Source: Emydura subglobosa (taxonomy: Eukaryota > Chordata > Testudines > Chelidae). Taken from it: DNA of 64,000 nucleotides. The notes beneath the pieces are model-generated. The model was not told where the DNA came from, ran no database searches, and was given only the letters and a program-made list of their open reading frames with translations. The stretch's first letter is position 1; each line of letters starts with the position of its first letter. This document shows, one piece after another, positions 54,054-63,784 of the stretch. The stretch is from contig ML679995.1 in the NCBI GenBank assembly GCA_007922225.1, positions 6,142,689-6,206,688 on the forward strand, in the 5' to 3' direction. The position numbers and the translations under genes are program-made.

Positions 54054-55194
54054 GGGTTATTCTGCACCTTCTGAGCCGCTTAGTTGAATCATTCCTGGAT
54101 GCTGCCGTGGGGCCCAGTGTACAGCTTCATGAGTCAGGGAACTAGGGAGTAGGCTGAGTCCCCCACAATCACTATTGCTATTTCAACATTACCTATGGTA
54201 ATCCGCTGGTTGGGAAAGAAAATCGCTTCTTGCAGATTTCCAAACAGTCCTGTGTTCTTAAAGATGCGATTGTCATGTCCCTTCCCTGACCAATCCACAC
54301 TGACGGAGGTGAAGCATCTCTGGTTATCTACCAGTGCTTGCATAATGATAGAAAAGCAGCCCTTTCTGTTGATGTAATCTGTGGTAACGTGCTCCCGTAC
54401 CAAAAAAGAATATGTGTGCCATGCTTTGCCACCCTCCCTACACACAGTTCGGGAACCCTGTTGCTGCAAATCCATCCATTATGTCCTGCACTTTGCCGAG
54501 AATCACATTCTTGGGTAGCAGGAGGTGATTAATGGCCCTGCATACTTGTCTGACAACAACCCGTGCAGTGGATTTCCCAACTCCAGTTGAATCCCAACTG
54601 ACCATTAGCAATCTGGCATTGCAAGTTTCCATAGAGTGATTGCCGCTCACTTCACACTGTCTGGCCAGATCTCAGTTTGGCGTCCCTGCACAGGAGGGCT
54701 GGGGTGAGCTCAGCACGCAAACCCAGGAATGTGGCTTTGCACATCTGAAAGTTCTGCAGCCACTGCTCATCATCCCAAACCTGTATTATGATGCCATCCC
54801 AGCAGTCAGTGCTTGTTTCTCGGTCCCAGAAGTGGTGCTCCACCATCTGCAGCTGCTCCATGCATGCCACCAACAACCTTGAATTGGTTCTCACTATATC
54901 CCACAGCAGTCTGTCCTCCAAGAAATCATCATGTTCCCCACTCATTCGGTTCTTCTTGTGGCTCTGCAAATACTGCAGAACCATGTGCCCTGTGCTTTCA
55001 ACGCTCATGACAATAGTGCAGAGTTGTACAGACTCCATGCTTCTGTCAGAGATGGCGCACAGCAGGGAGGGCCATACAGGTTTGTGGGATTTTGAAAAAA
55101 GATGCAAAAAATTGTGGGATACAGATAACATTATGGGGTGGAGACAGTTGCAAACTGGGAAGATGACCCCATGCTCCCAGTCACCCCTGCACAA
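54054..55194 (-). pseudogene. Harbinger DDE transposase (broken, HARBI1-like)
   Basis: The enzyme cuts the transposon ends and joins them to TWA targets using a DDE triad. On the minus strand: an N-terminal part (55194-54652) ending in ATFLGLRAELTPALLCRDA; a middle part (54650-54438) with VGKSTARVVVRQVCRAIN and FPNCV; and a C-terminal part (54475-54134) with YINRKGCFSIIMQALVDNQ, VDWSGKGHDNRIFKNTGLF and VGDSAYSLVP, then after a stop LMKLYTG. The HD in SGKGHDNRIF fits the second catalytic Asp. The expected GAxDGTHI box after FPNCV is degraded and its Asp is not seen. The final Glu region is lost at the LTR. Not functional. Confidence 0.88.
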
Positions 55195-55490
55195 CTCGTT
55201 TTGGCTTCATCGTTCATTGCCATAGCTTCCCAAAAGTGCACTGGATGGTGGTGAGTTGCATACTGGGATACACACCCAGGGTGCACCTCACTCGTGAGTA
55301 TTTGTGCCACCAACATGAGCCAAGCACGCACGCACACAAGCAACGTACAAACTGAGGCGGTTGTATGCTGACATCTTTGAGTTGACATGAGTTTGTAGCG
55401 TAGACATGGCTGACACCTCGCCAGGGTGTGTATTTTTCACATCCTTGATAGCCATAGTTCTGCGGGTGTGTTTTCAGTGTAGACCAGCCC

Positions 55491-55694
55491 TACGTAATCA
55501 GTAGGCTCTGATTCATTAAGGCACTTGAACACATGCCTAAAATTAACCAGGTAAGTGCTCCTTCTGACTGCTTGTAGGGCTAAACACCTTGTTGATTCAA
55601 ACCTTTAGGAAAGAATTCTGCGTGTGTGCACATGCGTGTGCATTCACACACAACCAGATGTGACAGAGCACAAAGACCCACATTTCTAAAGTGC
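55491..55694. other. Flank with palindrome-type repeat
   Basis: TGATTCATTAAGGCACTTGA and ACACATGCCTAAAATTAACC (55505-55570) belong to the dispersed repeat seen at 25.6 kb. GTGTGTGCACATGCGTGTGCA follows. Confidence 0.45.
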
Positions 55695-56055
55695 TATGTT
55701 GATCCCAGGATATGAGAGAGACCAGGTAGGTGAGATAATACCTTTTATTGGATCATCAGGTACTGTGGAAGTGCAAAAGTTCAGTCCCTTGGAAAGTACA
55801 GACAATTTGGTTCTGTTTAGATAAGCTGATGATGAGTGTTGTGTATTGTCCATGTGGTGGGACCTGTGACATGATTTCTCCTGGAGGTAGAGTTCTGCTG
55901 CTTGTGAAGTTGTTGAAGTTGGTTCCAGTTTTTGTTTTTGTGTTGGGTGGCTGTCACCAGGGTGTCTATGTTTTAAACATATTGACCTCCAAGTAGGTTT
56001 CCTGATTTTTTTCATCCATTGTTTGGGAGCTTGTGATGATTTCTTGTTTGAGATC
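55695..56055 (-). mobile_element. Penelope-like element 3' part (tentative)
   Basis: The minus strand has a 128-codon frame with KLSVLSKGLNFCTSTVPDD, which resembles the LS..LLSKGL.F.PT block before the RT of Penelope-like elements. It continues through AATAAAAGGTATTATCTCACC to a terminus TCTCATATCCTGGGATCAAC, also found at 9104-9150. The frame elsewhere (HRHPGDSHPTQKQKLEPTST) is unrecognised. The name is an inference from one short protein block. Confidence 0.45.
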
Positions 56056-56464
56056 ATAGAATCATAGAACATTAGAGATGGAATTCACCTCAGGAGGTTA
56101 TCTAGTCCAACCCCCTGTTCAAAGTAGGGCCAACCCCAACTAAACAATCCCAGCCAGGGCTTTGTCAAGCTGCAGCTTAAAAACCTCTAAGGATGGAGTT
56201 TCTGCCACCTCCCTAGGTAACCCATTCCAGTGCTTCAGCACCTCCTAGTGAAAAAGTTTTTCTTAATATCCAACATAGACCTCCCCCACTGCAACTTGAG
56301 ACCATTGCTGCTTGTTCTGTCATCTGCCACCATTGAGAACAGCCTAGCTCCATCCTCCCTGGAACCCCCTTTCAGGTAGTTAAAAGCTGCTATCAAATCC
56401 CCCCTCATTCTTCTATTTTGCAGACTAAACAAGCCTAGTTCCCTCAGCCTCTCCTCATAAGTCC
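56056..56464 (-). mobile_element. CR1 LINE 3' part, antisense
   Basis: ATCATAGAATCATAGAACAT, AGTAGGGCCAACCCCAAC, AAAACCTCTAAGGATGGAG, CTCCCCCACTGCAACTTGAG and CTCAGCCTCTCCTCATAAGT. The minus strand keeps [30 protein letters not shown] and FFTRRC. Closely related to the 4424-5031 copy and similarly well preserved. Confidence 0.95.
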
Positions 56465-56665
56465 CTTCTGGAGTATGTGAGGTGCGGGAGATGGTTCCTC
56501 CATTTTTTCTGAAGTCCTTCTGCCAAGCTGTTCAGCATATCTGGAATTGGTGCAGTGGTCAGAAGTTTATAGATATCGAGTCCTCTGGGGATGATGGTTT
56601 TTTTTGTGTATGCCCATTTATGGTCTAATAAAAGATACCTCCTCACCCACCTAATGGCTCAGATT
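56465..56665 (+). mobile_element. Second Penelope-like 3' fragment (tentative), inverted
   Basis: The right end GGTCTAATAAAAGATACCTCC then TCACCCACC is the same terminal word as in the 55695-56055 copy but on the opposite strand. The left part (GGAGTATGTGAGGTGCGGG) is not matched. Together the two form an inverted pair around the CR1. Confidence 0.4.
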
Positions 56666-57364
56666 TGTAAAGGCTTTAGGCATTCCAACACGTAACTAAT
56701 TCATAAGTCACTTTACAAGATACGGCTCCAAAATCAGTCAGGCATTGAGGTACTGAATGCAGGAACACCTATGTACCTTGAAAACACTGGGCCCACGTCT
56801 TTAGGCCCAGAGATATGTGCAAGAGGAACATGGAGACGATACAATGACACTGCTTTAGCATAAACATAAGCTCGTGTTTTGCAGTGAGCCATAGTCACCC
56901 TGGCTTTCCCAAATCCTCCTGCAGGTATTCACCTGATAAAAATGCTTACATTTATAGAGAGTGACGGGCTGCGAGGAATGAAATGAAATGTGATATTTCA
57001 CAGAACGCGCAGTGCAGAAATCATGCAGAATGACTGTCAAGTGTCAGCACTCAGTGAATAAGACCAACTTGAGATGGTAGGCAAAGCCACTGCATTATTT
57101 TGCACACCACTGAATACCCAGGCACAGGCTGGCCTCTTCACGCCCTCAGCTCTCTAGTTATATTTCCCATATATAAGTGTATTGCCATCATTTTTTCTTT
57201 TCAAGCACCACATTTTAAAGGCCTGGACAACAAAACTCTCCAAGGAAAACACCAAAGCAAATACTGCCCAGTCACTTTACCCTTTTAAAATCAGTTATGT
57301 ACAATAGTTTAAAGCACTTTTTTTTTCTCTTATCTGAATCTGTGGTATATTTCTCTAGATTAAC
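56666..57364. other. Unassigned
   Basis: No gene or clear repeat. Minor frames carry no domain. Confidence 0.3.
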
Positions 57365-57590
57365 GTGCTATCCACTAGATGGCAGTAAATTTGAGTAGGA
57401 CTCAGGTGAGCTGAGTTCTATTCCTGGTTCCATTGCTGCCTTTAGCAAATGACTTCATCTCTCACTGCCTCAGTCTCCCCACCAGCAAAATGGGTACAAG
57501 GATGCTGACTTCTTTCATCAAATGCTTTGAGATCTGCTGTTGAAAAGGGGCTCTCTAAGAGCGAGGTGTTATGTTGCATGACTGTGGTTT
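57365..57590 (+). mobile_element. MIR/CORE-type SINE, sense
   Basis: GAGTTCTATTCCTGGTTCC, GCAAATGACTTCATCTCTCAC, TGCCTCAGTCTCCCCACC, AGCAAAATGGGTACAAGG, AAATGCTTTGAGATCTGC and TAAGAGCGAGGTGTTATG run in sense order. Confidence 0.78.
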
Positions 57591-57724
57591 GATGAGACAG
57601 CGTTAGAGAAAGGAGGCATCTCAGAACCAGAAGGCGGGACTTTAATCTCTGACGTGGCTTTCCCCCAGGTGTGAAGGGTGGAGACATGAAGAGGGTAAGG
57701 GGAGTTGAAGTCTGTTTAGAGAGA

Positions 57725-57910
57725 CAATGTCGTCCAGTAATACATTGGACTGGAGTCACGCCACCTGGATTCTATCCCTGGCTCTGTCCATGACCTTGGG
57801 GGAGTTGCTTTGTCTCTGTTTATCTCCCAGTCTGTGTGTATTTAGACTTTGGGGCAGGAATTGTCTCTTGCTATGTGTTTGTTGCAAGTGTGAAATGGGG
57901 ATCAATTTAT
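57725..57910 (+). mobile_element. tRNA-derived SINE, sense
   Basis: GTCGTCCAGTAATACATTGG, ACTGGAGTCACGCCACCTGG, ATTCTATCCCTGGCTCTGTC, then GGGGCAGGAATTGTCTCTTG and CTATGTGTTTGT. A-box-like and B-box-like parts precede a CORE-like tail. The second SINE in a row in the same orientation. Confidence 0.7.
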
Positions 57911-58184
57911 GAATTTGCCAGGATGTCAGTTAGATTTTAAAGCTGAAATCTAACAAACTAGTTTTGCTAATCTATAATAAAAACCATTGTGAGTCCAAGA
58001 AGCATTAGCTTACTAGTGTGATGTTGGGTTCTTGTCAGGTCAACTTTTAACTTGAACAGTATTTCTCAAATCAGTACACTTGCTTATTCTTAACCAAGCA
58101 ACAGTTTATTCGTTCAGCCAGAACCACATGAATATATAATCAAAAGTTTACCACTCAAATGTAGACACAACCAGTTGTAAGTAC

Positions 58185-58208
58185 CACACACACACACACA
58201 CACACACC
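58185..58208 (+). repeat. (CA)n microsatellite
   Basis: About 12 perfect CA units in GTACCACACACACACACACA and onward. Confidence 0.95.
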
Positions 58209-58286
58209 AGTCCTGCAACGAGTTATCACTGTCTAGAGTAGAGGCTCAACCATTATATCAAAGAACAATGCAAACTACCAATATTT

Positions 58287-58385
58287 CTGATGTGTGAGGC
58301 AATCTATTCTATTGGACCAACCTCCGTTGGTAAGAGAGACAAGCTTTCGAGGTTAAACAGAGCTGTCTTCAGATCTTCTTGCAGA
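58287..58385 (+). mobile_element. Penelope-like terminal repeat fragment (tentative)
   Basis: CTATTCTATTGGACCAACCT and AGACAAGCTTTCGAGGTTAA then ACAGAGCTGTCTTCAG. The TTTTATTGGA-type word links it to 55727-55760. Confidence 0.4.
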
Positions 58386-59366
58386 TTCTTAGATGCTTCC
58401 ATTGGTGTTCAGTAGATGGCGACAGTGTGTAATAAATGCCGTCAATCCTTTTTTGGTTGGAGGCTTTTTAAGTCGGATTCATTTCAAGGACTGTATTTCA
58501 TTATTATCCCTACTATCAATTGGGAACTATCCTTTTAAGCAATTCCTCTTATTATCCCAAAGTGTTTTGCTGGTTAATGTCTTTTGACATTTCTTCTTCC
58601 TTATGCCAATTTCTAGTACTTCTACCGTGCAACAACTATTTACCATGAAATCCAACAAAATCCTTGTAATCTTCTAAATTTGGAGGACATACTGCATGCA
58701 CTCACTAATTCCACATAAACATTTCACATTATTTAGAACTTACAACTGAACGAGAGACATTTTCCACACATAGAAGGTTGTAGATCCGACTGACAAAGAA
58801 AACAAATGTGTAGATTCTAATTTGGAGTGAAAGACAGATTATTCACAGTATATTGGATTTACAAGAAACAATGTATCGTCTATAATTTGGGGTGAAAACA
58901 TGTGGCTTGGATCTCTTGGGATAACAGTGTGCCCAATTTGACCTTCAATCTTACAGCCACATTTCTAGTTTGTTTAACTTGCAACTTCCTGACCCATTTC
59001 TTGATCCACTCAACGTGTCATGGGCCACTTTGCGCAGGAAAATAGGGTGTGACTCTTGATTGGTAATTTGGAGTTCTTTTTAGCTAGGTTGGGAGGGAGA
59101 AGAGGTTTTATCCATATGCATATTATGAAACATTCTTGCTTAGGTGATTAACAATATTCTCATTCAGCCATTTAGTTTCTATAGTTGGCTGATCTGTGGG
59201 TCCTTAGACAAAGTGTCTCACATAATGTGAACCACTTTTTTTTTATTGTTTTCATATTTGGATCCTATTCTGGGGTAAACAGAGGTTGATATTTCTAATT
59301 TTTGAGGATCAGAAGGAGTCATTAGTTATAAATCATTCGATACAGATCTTTTTCCACATACCCCTT

Positions 59367-59981
59367 TGTGACGAGGCGCCTGCCCCTCACTGGCCAGGAA
59401 AGCATTCAGAGGGCCCTTGGAGAGGCTGCATGAGAATTAGCCAATAGGAAGGAGCTGTGTGGTAGCCAATCAGGGCCCAGGATGCCAGTATATAAGGCAG
59501 CTGCAGAACAGAGCAAGGACAGAGCCTCCCAGGAGTTTGAAGGGGAAGGACTGTCAGCGCCCTGGAAAGAGCAGAGTCTGACTGCTGGGACTTAGCAGAG
59601 CCGAATGCCCTGAAGCGAGGACGGAGAAGAAACTGAGACTGCGGGGAAGTGGCTCAGATAAATCTACAGAGAATTTATGGGGGAGACACAGCGGAAGGCT
59701 ACCACACACATAGGGTCCCTGAACCGGGACCCCCTCCACATCCCCAATTGCCATAGGACTGGTGGCAGGACTGCAGTGGCCATAGTGGGAGGCGGTTAGA
59801 ATGGATTGCAGAATCCCCCAGAAGAGGAGAGGGAGAGCACAGATTGTGACTCGACCAGAAGGTCCAGTGGAGACTGGACTGAATGTGAGACACTGCAGAG
59901 AGGGGCTGTCTGCCTGGCCGAGAGCTGATTCCCCATATAACCCGCAGGAGGCACCAAGGCCGTGAGGCAGACCGTGCTACA
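59367..59981 (+). mobile_element. Solo LTR with CCTT duplication
   Basis: Starts TGTGACGAGGCGCCTGCCCC and ends GACCGTGCTACA, 615 bp, flanked by CCTT at 59363-59366 and 59982-59985. Carries CCAAT at 59449 and 59466 and TATATAA at 59489-59495; the core AGCCAATCAGGGCCCAG matches the 53609 LTR exactly. The right flank (TTCTATTGTACAGCACTTAG) is a SINE tail, so it entered a SINE. Overlapping minus-strand frames of 66-123 codons are GC-driven, not genes. Confidence 0.8.
59489..59495 (+). promoter_or_regulatory. LTR TATA box
   Basis: TATATAA in GCCAGTATATAAGGCAGCTG, 23 bp after the CCAAT box at 59466, the same spacing as in the 53609 LTR. Confidence 0.7.
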
Positions 59982-59985
59982 CCTT

Positions 59986-60035
59986 CTATTGTACAGCACT
60001 TAGCATAACAGGGCCGCAATCTTGGTTTGAAATCA
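59986..60035 (+). mobile_element. SINE tail remnant
   Basis: TCTATTGTACAGCACTTAGC and ATAACAGGGCCGCAATCTTG are the sense 3' end of the CORE-type SINE into which the LTR inserted. Confidence 0.55.
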
Positions 60036-61383
60036 AGAAAAGAAATGCTATTGAGATTTATGAGGAGCATTCAGCGAATGGACCAAAAACTGCCCGAAGC
60101 TTGGATCATCCCTCAAACCAAACCCATGACTCCCTGCAATGCAAAAGGTAATAGAAGAGAGGAGTGTGGTGAGCACAGCTGTGGTTCCAGATTTTAGCTA
60201 TGTGTCCATCTAGATTCTTGTATGGTCCCAATCACTCAAATATCTGAGATCCTCATGTAGTTTCATCGACTCTCCATTTCCTCCTCCCATGGCGATGGCC
60301 CTTCTTGGACCTTCTGCCTCTGCTCCCCTCATGAATACAACTTTTATCCCTGTTGCAGGGCTGTGGTCCGCTGCCCTGCATAGTTGCTCTAATTGCTGCT
60401 GGGGGTGCGGTCTCTCTCTCTACAGCAGCTCTAGCCTCTCCTACTGCTCTGATTTCAATATCCGCCTGCTACCTTTCCTGTTACCATGGCTGCAACCTCT
60501 GCCACTGCAGTCGCAGCTTCCACCTCCTACTGATGCCCTCTTTCTGCTGCTTCCTTCTAGCCAGCTTCCGCACAACCAGTGAAGCTCACCAGAGCTGCAA
60601 ACGTTTCTCTGTGGGCTTTCCCTGGCACCCCGGGTGATGCTGTTAACACGCCACCGTTTTCCCTGCTGCAAGGGTCACTGTAGCTGCCTGGGTCGGGCCT
60701 GGCCTCAGCTTGATTGAACATGTTGTAGCAAGCAGTGGTTTGTCCTTTGACATTGGACCTTCAACCCCCTGTCTCTGATGTACAGGTTTCACATGCTTCA
60801 AAGAAAAGCAGAACATCTGGATTCTATATTGTTTGCTTTTTCAATTGCAGATGCTCTGTAATGATCAAACTTTAACCGGACAGGGCTCGAACCAGCAACT
60901 TTGGGAGAGTTTAGATGAACCCTCATCTCCGGGCTTAGTAGCTTAACAGGCAGGTATCATTTTTATCGTTCAGCATTTGGGGCAAGCAGCATATAAACTG
61001 AATTAAATTAATACTAGGTCAGATCCTTCTCTCCTCGCTCAGGCGAAGATGTTCATTGAAGGCAATGGCAGATTTACCTGAGTGAAAAAATGAAATGGGG
61101 TCTGCAGAATTCGGATTATAGATAAAGACTTTCATATCACCATCACCAGCCTTGGTGACTATGGCCCACGGTGGAGAGGGGGCTTGGGGAAATGAGGGGG
61201 AGAAACAGCTCACTGGCATGATTATAGTTGTATAGAGTGATAGGACTATTACTGTTTTGCACAGGCAGTGATGATTTTAGCTGATATCTCACTCCTGAGG
61301 GTCCCAGAATCCCAGCTGAAATTCAAAGTTAATTCTGGAGGGTTAATTTGTGTTTATTTACACTGCCAGTAGGTCTCTGCACA
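60036..61383. other. Unassigned, with GC-rich centre and a tRNA-like piece
   Basis: 60280-60720 is GC-rich with CTGC-rich words and open frames on both strands (60289-60582 plus, 60441-60671 minus) that look composition-driven. TGCAGGGC/GCCCTGCA form an 8-bp perfect inverted pair at 60354-60380. A tRNA-like segment lies at 60880-60960 (listed). Nothing else is recognised. Confidence 0.35.
60880..60965 (-). mobile_element. tRNA-derived SINE head, antisense
   Basis: The plus strand has GGGCTCGAACCAGCAAC, the inverse of a B box (GGTTCGAGCCC). About 45 bp farther GCTTAGTAGCTTAACAGGC is the inverse of a TGTTAAGCTACTAAGC A-box-like word. It is not a complete cloverleaf, so a SINE head rather than a tRNA gene. 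Confidence 0.6.
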
Positions 61384-62340
61384 GAACATAAGAACGGCCA
61401 GACTGGGTCATGCCAATGGTCCATCTAGCCCCATATCCTGTCTTCCGACAGTGGCCAGTGCCAGGGGCTTCAAAGGAAATGAATGGGCCAGGTAATCATC
61501 AAAGGATCCATCCCGTCGCCCATTCCCAGCCTCTGGCAAAGAGCAATCCCTGCCTATCCTGGCTAATAGATAAATTCCTGGAGGATAGGTTCATCAATGG
61601 CTATTTCTTTTTTGAACCCCGTTATAGTCTTGGTCTCCACAACCTCCTCTGGCAAGGAGTTCCACAGGTTGACTGGGCATTGTGTGAAGAAATACTTCCT
61701 TTTGTTGATTTTAAACCTGCTGCCTATTCATTTCATTTGGAGACCCCTAGTTCTTGTGTTATGAGAAGGAGTAAATAGCACTTCCTTATTTACTTTCTCC
61801 ACACCAGTCATGTTTTTATAAACCTCTATCATATCCCCCCTTAGTCATCTCCTTTCCAACTGGAAAAGTCCCATTTTTATTAATCTCTTCGCATATGCAA
61901 ATTTTTCTATACCCCTAATTATTTTAGTTGTCCTTTTCTGAACCTTTTCCAATTCCAATATATATTTTTGAGATGGAGTGACCAGATCTGCAGGCAGTAT
62001 TCAAGATGTGGGTGTACCATGGATTTATAAAGAGGCAGTATGATATTTTCTGTCTTCTTATCTATCCCTTTCCTAATGATTCCCAACATTTTGTTAGCTT
62101 TTGTGACTGCTGCTGCACATTGAGTGGATGTTTTCAGAGAACTATCCACAATGACTCCAAGATCTCTTTCTTGAGGGGTAACAGCTAACTTAGACCCCAT
62201 CATTTTATATGTAGAGTTGAGATCATGTTTTCCAATGTGCATTACTTTGCATTTACCAACATTGAATTTCATCTACCATTTTTTTGCCCAGTCACCCAGT
62301 TTTGTAACTCACCCACTTTACTTTGCTGGTAGGAAACAGG
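61384..62340 (-). mobile_element. CR1 LINE, antisense (older subfamily)
   Basis: Starts ACAGAACATAAGAACGGCCA (the inverted tail of the TTCTTATGTTC-ending CR1 type), through ATGGTCCATCTAGCCCCATA, GGAGTTCCACAGGTTGACTG, TATCATATCCCCCCTTAGTC and CATTTTGTTAGC. A minus frame (61919-62272) keeps MKFNVGKCKVMHIGKHDLNS, ERDLGVIVDSSLK, KANKMLGIIRKGI and LYKSMVHPHLEYCLQIWS. Among the longer antisense CR1s, and in good condition for its subfamily. Confidence 0.93.
61919..62272 (-). pseudogene. CR1 RT post-palm fragment (117 codons)
   Basis: An uninterrupted piece of CR1 ORF2 after the catalytic palm: FNVGKCKVMHIG, QERDLGVIVDSS, QCAAAVTKANKMLG and PLYKSMVHPHLEYCLQIWS, homologous to the 1389-1742 fragment but better preserved. 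The start is internal to ORF2; after QIWSLHLKNIYWNWKRFRKG the frame is lost. No independent expression expected. Confidence 0.85.
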
Positions 62341-62353
62341 CTGGGTGCTATAT

Positions 62354-62600
62354 TGAGGAGCAGTATGGTCTAGTGGCTAACACAGAAGAACTGGTATCTA
62401 TTTCTGACCCCGCCCCTGACCTTGGGCAAGTTAATTTGCCTCTCCATGCCTCAGTTTCTCCCCCTACCCTTTGTCTTGCAAGCTCTTTAGGGCAGAGACT
62501 GTCTTTTTTTTTTTTAATATTTGTATATTGACTAGCACATAATGGGACCCTGACGATTGGTTGTGGTTTCCGAATGCTACCGTAAAACAAATAATATAGT
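62354..62600 (+). mobile_element. MIR/CORE-type SINE, sense, near full length
   Basis: The tRNA-like head GAGCAGTATGGTCTAGTGGC then TAACACAG, GACCTTGGGCAAGTTAATTT, CATGCCTCAGTTTCTCCC, AGCTCTTTAGGGCAGAGACT, a T run and GACTAGCACATAATGGGACC. It has the clearest head-to-tail order of any SINE here. Confidence 0.82.
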
Positions 62601-63650
62601 AATAGATGGTGATTGCCAGCTATCACTCTGCTCACACAATACATCCCTTTCACCTCACCCTCTGCCTGTTGCGATTGTAAGCTGTCTAACACATGCTAGA
62701 TAATAATGATCAGCTTCAAGAATTCAACTGAGACCAAACTCCAGCTCATACCGTCTCCAAACTGCACTGACGCACAGTGACTTTTGTTCTGAGTTCTTCT
62801 TCCTTCTCGCCCCCCCCCCCCCCCTTTGCTTCTACATGAGACCAGGAATGAATCCAAATGGGTTCGTTTTGTTGTGTTTTAAAAGCAACCTCAGCCCGCC
62901 TAAGGAGTTTTACCAGGGGTGGATTTGAAAAGAAGAGAAAAGAGATGGCCACACCTGTCAGGACAGCGTGGAAGGGATGATGCAGGCAATTAGACTGTCA
63001 CACTCACGGCACTGGGGAGCTGAACTGAGTCCTCTGGAGAGGAAAGTGAAGCATGGTCTCATGCTGCTCACCAGGACAGCCAGTGCGTTGCCCATGTCCC
63101 AGGTCTGCAGAGTGGGACGCAGATTCGGACATGTTTCTGCTGAGAAGAGAGGCCTGGAGAAAAGCCCACACTACTGATCATGGGTGATTTTGTAATTGCA
63201 GACACTGCTAGTGATTACAACCATGCAGTCTTTCGGAACGGGCACATCCCTTAACAGAGATTAACACGCTGGCGCCGTTAAGGTAAGCCCTTCTGCCGTG
63301 TGCTCTTGCACCAATGGTTGAAGAAATAAGCAGTGTAATGGTGGGAACCATTTTATTCACTCGTAATACACACCTCGGTTATGGGTATCAGCTTCGCAAG
63401 CGTGAGCGATATGCAAAACATTCCTCTTTGTCCTCTCACAAGCTGGCCTCATAGGCACGTGTGTTTATACCAGCCCAGAGCCTGATACAACACAGTGATA
63501 AGGGATGCCATTTCCCCCAAACTGCCGCAGACTTACAACCCCCGAATTGTAACCTCCAAAGTGCAGACTATGGCTTGCCTTGCACAGAGGCACAAGAGAG
63601 CAAAGAAGGATAGGGAGACTTTTTCCCCACACACAAACTAATGCACACTT
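62601..63650. other. Unassigned, with C15 run
   Basis: No gene is recognised. C15 at 62810-62824. Frames at 62746-63177 carry no domain. Confidence 0.35.
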
Positions 63651-63784
63651 GGGTGACCAGAGAGCAAGTGTGAAAAAATCGGGACAAATCAGGAAAAATC
63701 GAGGTGGGGATAATAGGTGCCTATATAAGACAAAGCTTCATATATTGGGACCGTCCCTGTAAAACTGGGACATCTGGTCACCCT
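63651..63784. mobile_element. 134-bp MITE with perfect 11-bp TIRs
   Basis: GGGTGACCAGA at 63651-63661 and its exact inverse TCTGGTCACCC at 63774-63784. The interior has TGAAAAAATCGGGACAAATC and GGGACCGTCCC (self-complementary). The layout is that of a small non-autonomous DNA transposon common in sauropsid genomes. The target duplication is not obvious (left ACACTT, right TAGCAC). Confidence 0.8.

Larger units (their letters stand above)
51527..55490. mobile_element. Harbinger/PIF transposon, near full length
   Basis: The left terminus GGCTCGTCTACACTTAAAAC and the inverted right terminus GGGCTGGTCTACACTGAAAAC form terminal inverted repeats. The trinucleotide TAC flanks both sides (51524-51526, 55491-55493), the right size for Harbinger. 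Inside are two convergent genes: a MYB/SANT-like protein on plus (about 51981-53379) and a DDE transposase on minus (about 54060-55194). Poly(A) signals of both lie at 53480-53518. A solo LTR (53609-54053) has entered and apparently removed the transposase end. The net transposon is about 3.5 kb. Both genes are disrupted, so the copy is dead. Confidence 0.85.
57911..59366. other. Unassigned, with CA microsatellite and repeat fragment
   Basis: No gene is recognised. Contains (CA)n at 58185-58208 and at 58287-58385 TCTATTGGACCAACCTCCG, TTGGTAAGAGAGACAAGC then TTTCGAGG, a dispersed reptilian repeat related to the Penelope-like termini. Confidence 0.4.

Noticed and set aside
54788..55225. 145-codon plus-strand frame opposite the transposase
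   Set aside because: Antisense shadow of the minus-strand transposase fragments; those carry the recognisable motifs.
59554..60070. Minus-strand frames of up to 123 codons
   Set aside because: They run antisense through a solo LTR and have no protein similarity I recognise.
60289..60671. Opposed Leu/Ser-rich and Arg/Gly/Ser-rich frames
   Set aside because: Mirror images caused by CTGC-rich DNA; no conserved motif.
60880..60965. Possible functional tRNA gene
   Set aside because: A- and B-box-like words are present but acceptor and anticodon stems cannot be paired; fits a SINE head.
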